Positions 1-11,549 are shown, counted from the first letter of the stretch. The stretch is DNA of 64,000 bases from Taenia hydatigena (GCA_036345935.2 JADWOT020000298.1:994-64993), one strand, 5' to 3'. Made by a program: numbers and translations. The notes: generated by a model not told the origin, from the letters alone.

Positions 1-1285
1 AGCAAACTGCAATCTTTGATATTCCATTGCAAAAGGTGATGAGGCGATGCACTTTCCCCTTCGGATCATAGATGCCTGGCACGAAAATATTCGAAATGGT
101 TGTGCCTGAGAAGCCTGCTTTGGGGACACGACATTTTAGTTCCGTTTAAACGGTTCCCGTTTACCTAAATTTTCATTGAGTAACAAGTCATGTTTCGGGT
201 CGTTTCATTAATGTTTTGTAAGTCTGAGCAAACCCGTCAACAGGAATAAATGTCCTCACATTGAAGCGCACCGGTTACCTACAAAGTTCCCAAAGTTGAA
301 GTGGACTTCCACGTATTTACAGCCTTGTCAACGGTCTGTCATCTGCGTTGTTAACAATGTTATCACATGCTCTTTCTCCTCAATGGCACTAAAAGGCCTT
401 CAATCCAGCCATTACTTGATAAGTGCAGAGGCCCTGGAGGTGTGGTTACCAAGCTGAAGACCTAATTGGAGCTAAACCACTGAGGTGGTGGACAGCCTAC
501 CAGGGACCAAATTTCTCAACTCGCAGTATGGTGCAACCTGATAAAAAGAAGCCATGGAAATGAGAAATTTTAGCCAATTAAAGTCAAATATTGCGATCAT
601 ATCCCACCGAGCAGACGAAAAAAGTCAACAAACATTCGTCAATCACACAAAAGTCGTGCAATCTCACATAATTGAGCATGAGTTATTAGCGATTCAAAGA
701 TTTAGTTCACTTTTTTGGCGGGCTTGATAGCATGTTTGATACAACACAATTGCCTATGACAAACTTGGAAGCTTGTGACACTGTGGCCCCTGATTTCGTT
801 CCAGATATGCTTCTCTCATTTCTTAGACATTGCATTGCAATGGCCACCATTATGTATGCTTGAAGAATGACCACTTTGTTTGCGATTGTTACTCCTTGAA
901 GCCACTGTGCACGAGATTTATACGGTTGCTTGCGCACTGAGAATTACGTGCTATGAAACCCATCCGTGCTTCAAAAGAATAAGTGGCCTTCATCGGCAGC
1001 TGACGACAGGTGTATTTATTACAAAGGCTAAAGTTCACGGCATCCTACCGGAGTTCATTACATCAAAATTTTGTAAGGCTGTTAGACCGAACTCAGACGT
1101 GATGCACACAAGTCAGGGCAGGTTGCTTTGTCTATGTTTGCGGAGGGTCGGGGCAGTGTGCAGTATCAGACTTCTAATTACATCTTCCTTGGAGGATACC
1201 AAAAAATAATGCTGATTTCATTCCGCATCCACACCAATTCCACCTCCGCACAAAATTAAGAAGATTTCAAGCATAATGTGCCAAA
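1..1285. other. Non-coding stretch, no supported gene
   Basis: I see no exon here that I can support. An open frame of about 109 codons runs at 880-1209 on the plus strand, but it starts from a non-ATG codon, has no convincing splice sites and matches nothing I recognise. Open stretches of this length are expected by chance in sequence of this composition. Confidence 0.4.
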
Positions 1286-1289
1286 CAAA

Positions 1290-1715
1290 AAGCATTCGAA
1301 ATGGCTACGCAGGATAGAATTTGAGAGTAGTGCTGTTAGTGGAGCCAAACGTTACATTTAAATGTAAATTCGTTCAATATGCCTACCACATCTAAAATTG
1401 TCCAGCCAGCATTAGGACATTTTGGATGTGGCATGTCAATAATGGAAGTGCTAATGCATTTACTGCTTTGAGCGGATCACTTTTTCATAGGGCAACACAA
1501 TGCGTCGTCTACTACAGTTTAAAACACAATAAATAAGTCAATAAATATTCCTTTGTCGCTTGCATTTCTCTACTACTAGCTCCTACAGCTAGCAGAAATC
1601 GGACAATAGAGGATAAAATCCGACGGGCAAAAGTGCTTTGGATGCGTCGTTTCCGTATACATGACCCACTCAGATTGCCAAAAGAGTGAAGTGGTGATTA
1701 TAATTGGTGCTAATT
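1290..1715 (+). repeat. Left copy of a dispersed inverted repeat
   Basis: This block of about 430 bp matches the reverse complement of 8655-9090 almost throughout, with small indels and substitutions. Shared landmarks include a stretch around 1330-1350 that reads as reverse complement near 9010-9030, the segment around 1415-1445, and a closing segment near 1690-1710. No terminal inverted repeats, target-site duplications or coding frame are evident inside it, so it could be an old non-autonomous element or one end of a larger inverted duplication. Similarity was judged by eye. Confidence 0.7.
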
Positions 1716-3219
1716 CCAAGTAATGTGTGGCTTAATCTCTAAGGCTCATCACAGTGAACAAGGAGTGAATTGAGCCGGCTTCGATAGCCTCTCTTAACTT
1801 GTCTTGATCTTCATGCAATGCAAGAGACACTATTACCAAGGCTTGCGATTCTCAGTAAAATCAATTCCTACGATTATCTCATTTCCGCATAATTTTAAGT
1901 CATATCAGAGTGCGGCAAGATGTCTCATGGGAGAGTCTGAATGCGCCAAATTATTTAGACTGTAAAGTGCGTAACAAGGCTTACTCTCCTCTAAATTTGG
2001 GGTAGATGGCACCGCCAGTCTCGCCCGGACGTTCCTAAACATTTATCAACGAAATGCTCGAAGAGATATTTTAGACAAAGATGCTTATGCAGCAATTAAA
2101 ATCTGATTTTCTATTTGTTTGGCTAGTAGTTTGCCATAGCTTCTCGAATGGCCTACTTGGACGTTTTAAAAACAAAATGCGGATTGAGCTTTGCGCGGGA
2201 TCCCGACTCGGCTGGTGGAAGTAAGCAATGTGGTAGCATATTTACCTGTTTGGGAGAGCCAACCAATGTAATTAGGTAGCCTGAATGCAGATATTTGACT
2301 CAGGTGGGTTGATGTATTGCCTGCTTCACGGGATAGCGTGTAAACTGTGAGGTGTTCACCAAAGGCTGTCTCAAATGAAGATTGATGGAGAGAAGAATTG
2401 GTGAGATAATCTCGCGGTGAAGGGCAAAGGCATGTGATCCGCTGCATCGCCAGCAAGCGTGCTGCTATGCTTGAACGATCTGGCGTGGGAGAACACTGAC
2501 ATCACCTGCCTTAGAAAAGATGGAGTTAAAATTTTCCATATTATTTATTGTTACCCACTTCAGCAAGGAGGCTTCTTATGAAGATTCTTATTGGTAGTCA
2601 GAATGCATTCTAATCGCAGTGTTCAACTATAAAACTTAAAAATAATGAAACGCCTTTAGTCGAGACAAGTGTGAGGCATGGAAACGTTCATAACCTTGCA
2701 TCGGGGTGGGAATGGGATAGGAGTCGGTATCTCACAATGGTCGCATTTGGAGCAGGATCTCTTCCGTAAATTGCCTTCTACGACACATCCAGTGCGGCAT
2801 GCCTAACTCGATCTCCTCTCCAGCAGATTAGGTCATGTGGGTGTGGACAAAGCTCAAGGGAACCAAGTTGCTTCTTATTCGAGTGCACTGCATGACTTTA
2901 TCACCCCACCCGTCTTGTACCGCAAATTTTAATCAGCCCGTCATCTCGCACCGCAAGTGCTTCAAGACAAATGCTTCTAGCCAAGAAAAAATATGTAGGT
3001 TTGGCACAGTATTGCGCAATTAATCACCAGGCTTCGTTAAGATTTGCCTAAGCACACCGAAAAACATTTGATTTGAGGAAACCTGACCCAAGTGCCAATC
3101 TGTTTTGTCAACTGCTTTGCCTTCGACATTTCAATATTTAAAGTCTTCTAGGTGAAATACTAAGTTATATTTACCTTGTAATAGCGACTACGCACAATTC
3201 ACTATTTTCCGTTTTGCAG
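1716..3219. other. Non-coding stretch upstream of a small exon cluster
   Basis: No supported gene. A 62-codon open frame at 2835-3023 on the plus strand has a possible donor near 2993-2994 and could hold an upstream exon of the 3220-4168 candidate, but nothing fixes its borders. Confidence 0.3.
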
Positions 3220-3263
3220 CTTAGGTCTCAATTCAAAAGGAGCTAACATCACATTTGTGGCAA
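3220..3263 (+). CDS. Exon 1 of a three-exon candidate 3' gene end
   Basis: A strong acceptor (pyrimidine run ending TTTTGCAG at 3219) is followed by an open frame entered in phase 2 and left in phase 1 at a GTGAGG donor. The encoded segment begins LGLNSKGANITFVA. The exit phase matches the entry phase of the next candidate exon at 3689. I do not recognise the protein. The support is the joint agreement of splice signals and reading phases over three exons, not length. Confidence 0.35.
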
Positions 3264-3688
3264 GTGAGGCGTAAAAAGCTCCAATCACATTTAGTGAGTG
3301 AATGCTCGGCTCCTATATAAATGCGTAGTGTGCAACCCTTAAAAGGCAGAGACAAGTCCTGTTGGAGATTATCACAGTCCTCCCTGTGCGCCACACCGCG
3401 CGCGCATGCGCTTACTTCATTACTACTTTTAATAGCTCTTTTGTTTCCAAATGTGCTTTGGCCATTGGCCGCATTCCTGCAAGTGCATGATCGACACGAT
3501 GGCAATGATAAAATGCACTTTTCATTAAAGGCGGACAATGTTCACATTTGTAGAAGCCATGAGCTGTTGATTTTTCGGGCGAATCAACGAGATTGGTGAA
3601 GAATCGGTAAGTGCATTGTTTGGAGAATGCTGCATGATATTTTCTAAGAGGTTACCAACAAATGTTTAGCTAAACATGTTTTATTCAG

Positions 3689-3788
3689 GCGGTGTCTGTT
3701 CAGCACAACCATTTGGCGCATTACCGATTGAAGGTGGCAGGTGTTTAGTCAATGGAAAATTTTATGGCAGCCCATATCACCAAAATAG
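3689..3788 (+). CDS. Exon 2 of a three-exon candidate, Cys-containing
   Basis: The acceptor TTTTATTCAG ends at 3688 and the donor AG|GTATGT begins at 3789. The only open frame with a matching entry phase (phase 1) encodes about 33 residues with two cysteines and a Gly/Pro-rich sequence (GVCSAQPFGALPIEGG, then CLVNGKFYGSP). It leaves in phase 2, which fits the next candidate at 4135. The cysteine spacing recalls extracellular domains but is too short to assign to a family. The frame lacks an ATG, so simple open-frame scans miss it. Confidence 0.45.
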
Positions 3789-4134
3789 GTATGTCTGATT
3801 TTGCTCATTCGCATGCATTGGGACCATTACCTGAGTTGTTCAAAATATGTAATCAATGAGTTATTTCGGAAAGGGAAATGAGACTCGTCTCCTTGGGTTC
3901 CAACTTAACCGAGCTAAATGTGATGTAAATAATTTATTGCAATGCGAATTTCCGCAATTAAGTTTCTCACGTAATTAAACTGCGTTGCATTTAACCATTG
4001 TGTGTTTATCTTAACAAAGTTAAAAGCCAGTTCAAACCATGTCTATAGCGAGCTTTGCGCCCTTTGAAACTACGTTCTTACATACTGTCGTTGATGCACG
4101 CTTACTTAGCCAGCAGCATTTTTCAATTTTGCAG

Positions 4135-4168
4135 CTTCTATATTAAAAATACAACTTCAGATGCATGA
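4135..4168 (+). CDS. Terminal exon of a three-exon candidate
   Basis: A good acceptor (TTTTTCAATTTTGCAG, ending 4134) leads into a short frame entered in phase 2 that encodes FYIKNTTSDA and stops at TGA 4166-4168. With 3220-3263 and 3689-3788 it gives a consistent phase chain to a stop codon. The product is unknown; the segment carries a possible N-glycosylation sequon (NTT). Confidence 0.35.
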
Positions 4169-5176
4169 AGTTTCTACTGATCATTTCCCACAAGTTTCTT
4201 ACGAACCATGACAATTCTGTTTGATTCATGAGGACCCAATTTCGGCTATGTTCATGGATTCTATGTGCAAAGGCGCACAGAATGATTAGCGTTGGTGGTC
4301 GCGACAATTGTGATCATGCATGCTAGTTTGTCCTTCCCTTTTAATCGAAGCATCCCTGTTAATGACACAAATGCCTAGCCGAATCGCATTCGCCTAATGA
4401 AAACCGCAATTTTATAGTTGGGAACAACATAGAAAGCGACGGAAAGCAACGCCAGTTTTGTCTTGCAACATTAGCCGTGACGTCTTTGGGCAGATGCACA
4501 TTTCTGGATCCATCAGCACTATCCCAAAATGTGCTGGAATTAGATAGGACGATGCAAGTATTGCCGTGTCAGACCTAGCCTCGTCTTAAATACCCGTGAG
4601 TTTTATAACATAATGCCTCTCAGTTAGCAAGAGTGCCGTCCAGTAAGCCAAATGGGTAATTACAAATCATTTTGTTCCACTTGCTTACCAAAGCAAGTTT
4701 TGCCCTAATTTGGCTCATGGCAACACACAGACCTGTGTGGAACCTCACTATGCTTAATGAAATAAAATAATTGTTGCGGTCGGAGGCTTGCATTTACGGA
4801 ATACTTACATGGTGGGTTACGAATACGATAACTGCGCACGTTTGCTTGTGTCGTTCCTTTATGCCAGATTATAACACGTGTTTTCGTTTTCGCGCAAATC
4901 CTCTACTAGTTTCAATTAATTTTAAGTAGAGCGCCTTTAGATTAAAATTATTTTATGTGTTCTGGTCCGGCCATTAAGGACAACAACAAATCGTCAACGC
5001 GCTTGCAATTCCTGCATCGCACTACCTAATCCAGTGTTACATTCGTGGTCGATTCATGAATCCTACTGTTACCCTTAGACGGGCAGAAAATTAAAGGCAC
5101 GAAATAAATTGCTTCGATTTACATAAAACCTCAACTCCTTTTTCCCATAAATTTCTGCCTGTTTCTGTTATTTTAG
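4169..5176. other. Non-coding stretch
   Basis: AT-rich sequence with many stops in all frames. I see no gene, RNA or repeat that can be supported. Its end is a pyrimidine-rich acceptor region (5140-5176) for the next exon candidate. Confidence 0.4.
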
Positions 5177-5323
5177 TCAACCCGCGGAGAGCTGAACATC
5201 CATGAAGCAGTAGCCTGGACGGCGACGCAGGCAGTCAAACAATCAGTCGGTCTAATAGCCACCATGCAGAAGAAGCATTCAAATGAGCAAGCCGATAGGC
5301 AGAAATCCAGCCAGAAACGGTAA
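5177..5323 (+). CDS. Exon candidate, helical hydrophilic segment, unknown product
   Basis: A long pyrimidine-rich tract ending TTATTTTAG (5176) precedes 48 open codons; the other two frames close quickly. The peptide starts STRGELNIHEAVAWTATQAV and continues with a Lys/Gln-rich tail. It either ends at TAA 5321-5323 as a terminal exon or is spliced at the GTAACT donor beginning at 5320 (phase 2 exit). Composition suggests an alpha-helical, soluble segment. I do not recognise a family. Confidence 0.4.
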   Translation, partial: STRGELNIHEAVAWTATQAVKQSVGLIATMQKKHSNEQADRQKSSQKR

Positions 5324-6032
5324 CTTACAATTACTATGCAAACTAAAATGCTTCAAATCGCAGCACATCTACCTAGTTTACTTCTTTTGGGTTAATTTAT
5401 GAGCATCTGAACAAACTGCAGCAAAAAATTAATTCAAAGCTGCTATTCTGATGGTGATGAGAAATGCAAGCACTAGAAGTCAACGTTCGCAGCAAAATAC
5501 ATCACTTTAGCCAAGTCCGTGTTGTAATTATAGCGAAATTCTAATGCAGCTCTCATTAGTGGTTGTTAGCTATTCTGCTCTGCTAGCAGGATGTGGCCAA
5601 ATATTTTGCGATGCTCACTTATCCATATGTTCCATACATTCTCGTTAAGTATTTCAATATTTGACAGCCCTTCCATTCGCAGTTCCATCCGTCTGCCACG
5701 AATCCAATTGTTGAAGCAAGAAGAAAAAAAATTAATGCAATGCCCATGCGTATACTACTTTCTAGGATCGTGACACACATAGTGGGTTGACTTCTCCAAA
5801 ATAACATGTCTGCCAATATGTAGTTACCATATGCGGCTGCGCGTCGAGAATAGCAGCCACTAATCATAACCCCAGGTGGTACGCATTAGCCACGTCAGGC
5901 CAGCATAAGTCTTAGCATTCTTCCTCTTGATACCATGATCTTCATAGTGTTAAGTGCAAATATGCCGCGTTTTCGTTAATAGATGAAGCGTTTTGCATAG
6001 GAGCTTGCTCAACAACGGCTTTTTCGCTGCAG

Positions 6033-6289
6033 CATCGAAGAGCCACGCACCGAAAGGACCTTGCCCTCACCACTCTTCAAATGGAGTTACATTGGTCCTG
6101 ACTTCATTAAATACAGTTGAGATGCAGAAAATTGGGCAGAAACTACAAAGGTGCAGTTAGACTGACTGAAGTGAAAATCACCTGCTTCTGCTTCGAGGTA
6201 AACTTTGCATCGTTCTCAAACCAAAGCGGCACTCTCAAGGACTGAGTCCCAATCCGACCTGCAGTGCCACAGTGGGAGGAATGGGCATT
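6033..6289 (+). pseudogene. Decayed FN3 exon of the EG95/45W oncosphere-antigen family
   Basis: The stretch after the acceptor TTTTTCGCTGCAG (ending 6032) aligns with the minus-strand copy at 8254-7945. The signature LPSPLFKWSYIGPDFIKYS corresponds to the start of the FN3 domain in the intact copy at 55530. In-frame stops follow almost at once, a base is missing near the 5' edge, and the frame is broken repeatedly, so this cannot encode the domain. A GTAAGC donor remains at the expected end (6290). It is a relic exon with no signal-peptide or C-terminal exon recognised nearby. Confidence 0.6.
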
Positions 6290-6437
6290 GTAAGCCTCGT
6301 TGTTAGTCGCACCAATCTTATTAAATCGTCGCCTGATGGTATGCTTGGGTGTGGGGCTTTAATGCACAAACTCTTATTTGATTTCTTGGTATGTGCTGAT
6401 TTTATTGTTATCTGATCTGTTAACGAATTTCGTCTAG

Positions 6438-6488
6438 CCGTTTATGGTTACATCGTGAACGAATACGATGCAGTATCATTAATTACAT
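6438..6488 (+). CDS. Short exon candidate, unknown product
   Basis: The acceptor TTTCGTCTAG (ending 6437) and a consensus GTAAGT donor (6489) bound 51 bp, entered and left in phase 1, encoding VYGYIVNEYDAVSLIT. The symmetric phase is the same as that of the FN3 exons in this window. It is too short to identify, and it may be chance pairing of splice signals. Confidence 0.22.
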
Positions 6489-7216
6489 GTAAGTCAGTGC
6501 GAATTCTAATAGCGTATATATTACAGGATAATCACAGCTTACAATATGCGACTATTGAAAAGAACTTTGTTCCATTACAGACCGCTGCCTCTCATCTATA
6601 ACGCGTTCCATAAAGTATGCATAAGTGATGTTTTCAGTTTCAAGCGCCCTCCTCTTTTCATACGAAAGATGTCCATATCTTGCATACGAGTTTACTTCTC
6701 CCACAATAACGAATGAATGAGGTTGAGCTGCTTGGTTCCTGATTGTCCAGCTGCTCTATACGCCAAGAATGAAGTTATGTGTGCGTAACCTTGGGTTTAT
6801 TGGTCTGAGGATTTGATTTAATAAAGCTCTCGCCTCGATATCAGTGTCCAAGTAAATGACAAGCGTTTCGGCTAATCAAAGTAACCTTGTGCTTATTTGC
6901 CTTCAGCAACTGCTTCCCGTGGTTCATGATTAATCATCCTCATCACGACGCTTTATTAAGGTTATTTAATTCTTAAGTGCTCAACACCTCTCGCATAATT
7001 TACTTCTCATATCGCATTCTACATGACATGAAAAGTGATTTCGACGGCGCTTATCCCAGGGCGCTATGAACCCTGTGAGATTAGTCCATTTGTCTTTGGT
7101 AGGCATTTTTCCGTCACATCGCCATTAGTAATATTTACGGGGTGTCTTTGCAACGTTGCAGTTATACGATCGAATGATGGTACTGATTTTTCCACAAGTA
7201 ATGGCAATTTCTTAAG

Positions 7217-7400
7217 TTGAAGCACTCCAACTGCTTCCAGTGTCAAAACCATGTAGCGCACGTCTTGCACCATTGGTGCTCTTCCGAGGGCATCTTCCCA
7301 GATTGCACAGATTTTGGAATCATTTACGAGCGCACAGTGCATTACTTTCCTAGGGAATACGTTTGGGTGCAAATCGTTCCAGTTGTATATGTGAGTGCAC
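7217..7400 (+). CDS. Exon candidate, Cys/His-rich segment
   Basis: An open frame of about 61 codons follows an acceptor TTTCTTAAG and has possible donors at 7391 (GTGAGT) and 7401 (GTATGA). The sequence contains five cysteines (CFQCQNHV, WCSSEG, PDCTD) and a hydrophobic end. The second donor gives a phase-1 exit that fits the acceptor at 7489. The minus strand is also open here for about 100 codons, so strand choice is uncertain. No family is recognised. Confidence 0.25.
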
Positions 7401-7489
7401 GTATGATGCAGTGCTTATAAGGGGCGGTTTAGTACGCTTGTTTATCCTGCCATGACATGATAAGATTCCAACCTTTTCTGCTTATTCAG

Positions 7490-7602
7490 GTTGCAATCCA
7501 TTGATCATCATGCGTCCCTCCAAGGCATCTCTATTCCAACATATTGTGGACTTTTCCCCGTTCATGGCGACAAGACACAGGGCATCTGAGAGTGGCGTTT
7601 AA
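7490..7602 (+). CDS. Possible terminal exon following 7217-7400
   Basis: The acceptor TTTTCTGCTTATTCAG (ending 7489) leads into a phase-1 frame of 36 codons (begins CNPLIIMRPSKASLFQHIV) that ends at TAA 7600-7602. It joins in phase with the donor at 7401. The product is not recognised. Confidence 0.22.
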
Positions 7603-7944
7603 GGCTTCAGGGCTAAGAAATGCTTTTTTGTTTCTCCAGGTATGTTTAGGTACCAGTCAAACTAGCCTACATAAGATAATAACAGAGCGTATCGCATAAT
7701 CAGTTCTAAAACCATAAGGTTCGCATGTACATTAGAACGTGGCTTGTCGGTGGCAAAGGTAAAATTTAGCCTTCCTAGAAGCAAATCATGGGATTTATGC
7801 TGTAACTGCTTTTTTATGTCACTGCATAAAATAGATATGATATCAAGAGTATCGCAACACACACACGTGAAGCAACCATGAACTACGATGCAATAATTAT
7901 TGGCAGCTGAGGAACCGCAATAAAATCAACGTATCCCAAGGAAT

Positions 7945-8254
7945 TAAACAGGTAGTTACACATTAAAGCTGCACGCTTCAGCTTTGTATTGGCGACTCTG
8001 TAATAACCTCGCGGTTGAAAACGAGGCCTACAATGCTCAGTACTTCCACGTCGCATTGCAGGTCGAATTGTGTCTCCGGCCACAAGCAGTAATGTAGAAG
8101 CAAGTAAATCCTACTGCTCTCAGCCTAATTACGTCTGCATTGTGTTTATCCAATTCTCCAACATTCGAATTTAATTCAATGAAGTCAGGATCAATGTGGC
8201 TCCAATTGAAGAATGACGGGAGCAAAGACCTTTCCGTACTTGGCCCCCCTGTTG
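7945..8254 (-). pseudogene. Decayed FN3 exon of the EG95/45W family, minus strand
   Basis: Read on the minus strand, an acceptor ending TTTTGTGACAG (8255) precedes a frame whose first half aligns well with the FN3 exon at 55530: LLPSFFNWSHIDPDFIELNS, then NADVIRLRAVG against the LHADQIRLYAKAV block of the intact copy. The second half (around FQPRGYYRVANTKLKR) is recognisable only after a frame shift, and the first frame meets a stop at 8037-8039. No GTAAG donor survives at the expected end. The end coordinate is an estimate from the usual exon length of about 310 bp. Family members are surface or secreted antigens of the oncosphere; this copy is dead. Confidence 0.65.
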
Positions 8255-8654
8255 CTGTCACAAAACGTGAGTTTTCGAGAACGCCTGATTCATTCACCAA
8301 AGGAAACTTGGGTTATTTACACCCAATATCAGTGCGTGGGAACAATTCAGGACTTACACACCTAGCAGAATGTGTTGTGGTGATAATATGAGTGGCGGTG
8401 CTATCCCTTCGAGAAGAAAACAGCCACGTAGAAAGATTACGAACGTGCGGGCTACGCTGACTCTACTGCGACTCTGCTTATCATTCTGGAGGTCTAAGAA
8501 GTAAGACGGAAACGGAACATGAAAACAATCCTCTAGTGCTAACAACTTTATTGCTACTGCCAAAATAAGATCTTAAAGAAATTGTTAAGACTTGAGGTTT
8601 TGTTTTTTTTAAAGCGTATGTTACCAGAAATGTTTTAAAAGCTCCTTACCAAGC

Positions 8655-9090
8655 ACCAATAATGATCACCACTTCACTCTTGTGACAACCTGAGTGGATC
8701 ATGCATGCGGCAACGCCGCATCCAAAGTATTTTTGCAAGTCGGATTTTGTCCGCTAATGTCCCAATTCCGCTGGTTTTAGAAGCAGACAGTAGAGTGGTG
8801 TATGCGACAAGGTTATGATTATTTGTGTATCACTTCTTTGACTATGATAGACGAAACATTGTGTTGCCTTATGAAAAAGTGATCTGCTCAACGCAATTAA
8901 ATGCATCAGCACTTCCATTATTGACATGTCACATCCAAAATGTCCTAATGTTGGCTAGACAATTTTAGATGTGTTAGGCGTATTGAACGGATTTACATTT
9001 TATGTGCAACGTTTGGCTCCACTAACAGCACTGCTCTCAAATTCTATCCTGCGTAGCAATTTCCAATGTGTTTTGTTTTGCGTAAAATTT
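8655..9090 (-). repeat. Right copy of a dispersed inverted repeat
   Basis: This is the reverse-complement partner of 1290-1715. It lies about 400 bp beyond the acceptor side of the minus-strand FN3 relic. It contains no coding frame and no element ends that I can define. Confidence 0.7.
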
Positions 9091-10950
9091 TGCAAAGGAG
9101 CTTAAGATGAATTTAACGGGTAAGCAAGGGTATCATCCACATCTGCTCTTAGCATGTGGCTAACGCAGCGAGGAGCAGTGGTTGCGCGCAGGAACAAAGC
9201 TTTGAACGTTGCAGTTAAGTGATTAGAGTATATTGGAAAGATAAGATGTTGCTCTCCAAGAAAGAGTTGCCATACCGGATAAGCAAATATCTTTGTCAAA
9301 ATGAACCAATTAAGTGTTTTTTGCAACTAAGTTTTGGCTGAAAGGATGAAAACCTGACTAGTGGCTTAAGGCTGTGAATTGACTGGCAAGATTATCGACA
9401 ATGTAAGAAATAAAATTTAAATTCAAATAAAATTCAGTGGCTTTTATTGCCTCGCATTAACTTACTATTCAGGGCCTTTGAAAGCGTTGAATGTAGGCTT
9501 GTCTTTCTCCCGGTATGGCGTGGTGAGTGCTTTCACAATGCTTCGAGCCTTATGTGCATTCACAACTAGGGTTGTACACATTGGAGGAGTTCTTCGCTAT
9601 TAGATCAGTATTTCTATGACCAAAGATGGCGAGGCGGAATAACATGCACACCCTCTCGGCCTCCCAATGCGTCAGATGCAGTCGAATTGCCAAAAATGAG
9701 TACTCAAGTTGAGGCTAAGCATCTTTTCGTTTGCATAGACTTTGGTTGCTAGAGCGTTGGCTCGTGGGTGTTACTCTCACACAATCGAATATTGTGCGAT
9801 AGCCAACCTCATAAGTTGATCAGAGGGAGGTCATGGAGGAAGCTGGAGGTAAGATCGAGGCCATTTTTAACCCTTACCATTGCACCGTGGCAAATTGGGC
9901 TGTCTTTTTGACTGCGCTATTAATCCTAAGCTCTACTTTGTGCGCTACGTATGTTACGCTCTTGTATTGTCTTCTTTCGGCTTCAAGGTAGCTCTAGAAC
10001 GAGCCTGAACATGCACAAGCGTAACATCAATGCTCATTTGTATAAAGTGTTACTCTTCTGCTGTTGCAATATCCTTGTCAGCTTGTTTTTGCCAGCACAA
10101 CTTATCAGTGTAAATGTAATTTTTACTAGAATACGATAATCTTTAATTTAAGCAGTGCATATAAGAAGTAAGGTGAATGAACGCTGTCAAATCAACTATG
10201 GGCGAGTGTTTTATGTACTTATTCACAAACCTAGTTGGGAATAATTAAAACGAATAATATAACAAAACTGAAATAGACATGATTATTCTATTGCTTGTGG
10301 TGCACTTGCAGCCGGTGGGATAATGTAAAGGGTGAAGTTGTTTGAGGTATCTGATGGTACATACTGGCAGGTGCTCATGGTGCATATTTGAAAAATCACC
10401 ACCAGGTGCACCCCCTAGATTGGCAATTGAGCACGGAGGTTCCTTGAGCAGATGCTGCTGTAATGTGCCGAATCAGAGACCATCTGCTCCTGGAGAAATA
10501 ATTTGACAAGCGAAATTGCATCTGTAGTCATTCAACTTGTTCAATGACGACTTGCTATCCTTTCGCTTGTGATAGCTGAGATGTGATGTAGGTTTGGTAC
10601 AAATTTCCAGTGTCTGTAAGTCTGCAGACAAGCTTTAGCGCTTTCTTATGAGTGAGACAATCCTCCTGGTCAAGATCACCATCTTCACCTCTGAACCTTA
10701 AAAAAGCGATCATTATCTGTGTCGACGATAAATTACTCGACTAGTATTCAGTGTGAATTTTGAATTGAGGCGACAGATTGTGCTCGCCAAAAGTTAACGC
10801 AGCTGTCGAAGGCGTGTGTAGGTAAAGAGGCACAAGAATTTCTCAATCATGGACGACAGCTTCCATTTGACACAAACTTCACTTCAGTAAGATCATTGGC
10901 AGAATTTTCAGTTTAAGGGCTGCCTATAATAAAAAATGGGCGTCAGCCAC
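9091..10950. other. Non-coding stretch
   Basis: No gene is supported. Short open frames (for example 9951-10139 plus) lack splice context. No repeat family is recognised. Confidence 0.4.
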
Positions 10951-10954
10951 TTAC

Positions 10955-11328
10955 TGAGTGGCAAGTGGCGATTTTGTTAAAATTTATGCCACACATTTCC
11001 TTGATCCAGCCAGAGCTATAAATGCCACCTAACTTGGAAAAAAAGCCCGCCCCTTTTACGAAACGTTGCTCGCACTTATCATATAAATTGCCCAAATCTG
11101 AATTCTGGGACCAGATCATGCCAATGTCAAAATGCTTGCACAGCTTTTGTTTGGTTGAGCACGCAAGGATCATAAATGCAAAGTTCGCCTTATCTGGTTC
11201 TGTGACGATAGTTACCCTATCGTCTTGGCTGAACCCATTTATTTTATCGCCTTCCGATTGACACACTTCCCGGAGCCTACTGCCATTCGATGTCTGCTCT
11301 AATCGTATGAGGCAATAATGTCCAATGT
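10955..11328 (-). CDS. Exon candidate, Cys-containing protein of unknown family
   Basis: About 124 codons are open on the minus strand, ending at a consensus GTAAGT donor (10954-10949). The peptide includes HYCLIRLEQT, SRLREVCQSEGDKI, MILACSTKQKLCKHFDIG and SKLGGIYSSGWIKEMCG, with five cysteines and the alternating pattern of a beta-rich extracellular protein. A lipocalin-like fold is one possibility, but no diagnostic motif is present. The acceptor side (AG at 11330-11329) has a poor pyrimidine tract. A plus-strand frame also overlaps but has no splice support. Confidence 0.38.
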
Positions 11329-11400
11329 CTCTGTTTTATCGCCACTCTTATTGCGTCTTTGTTCTCTGCTACAAATTTAATGGTTGTCAATGTTTATTGG

Positions 11401-11549
11401 CGTGGCAGGTGCCATACCGATTTCGAAGGCCTAAATTGCGCTTATCTGGAAGTGCATAATCTCCGCTCACGAGGTCATTATTAGATATGACCCTAATGTA
11501 CACCTTGGAATGAACTGCCCACATCAATGTTCGCAGTGAAATCCTGAGA
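11401..11549 (-). CDS. Weak exon candidate upstream of 10955-11328
   Basis: On the minus strand an acceptor-like TTCTCAG near 11550 is followed by an open frame with segments such as VYIRVISNNDLVSGDYALP and RNLGLRNRYGTC. A possible GTATGG donor lies inside it. It could belong with the exon at 10955-11328. The borders are approximate and no family is recognised. Confidence 0.22.

Noticed and set aside
880..1209. A 109-codon plus-strand frame with several cysteines
   Set aside because: It has no ATG start and no credible splice sites, and the cysteine spacing matches no family.
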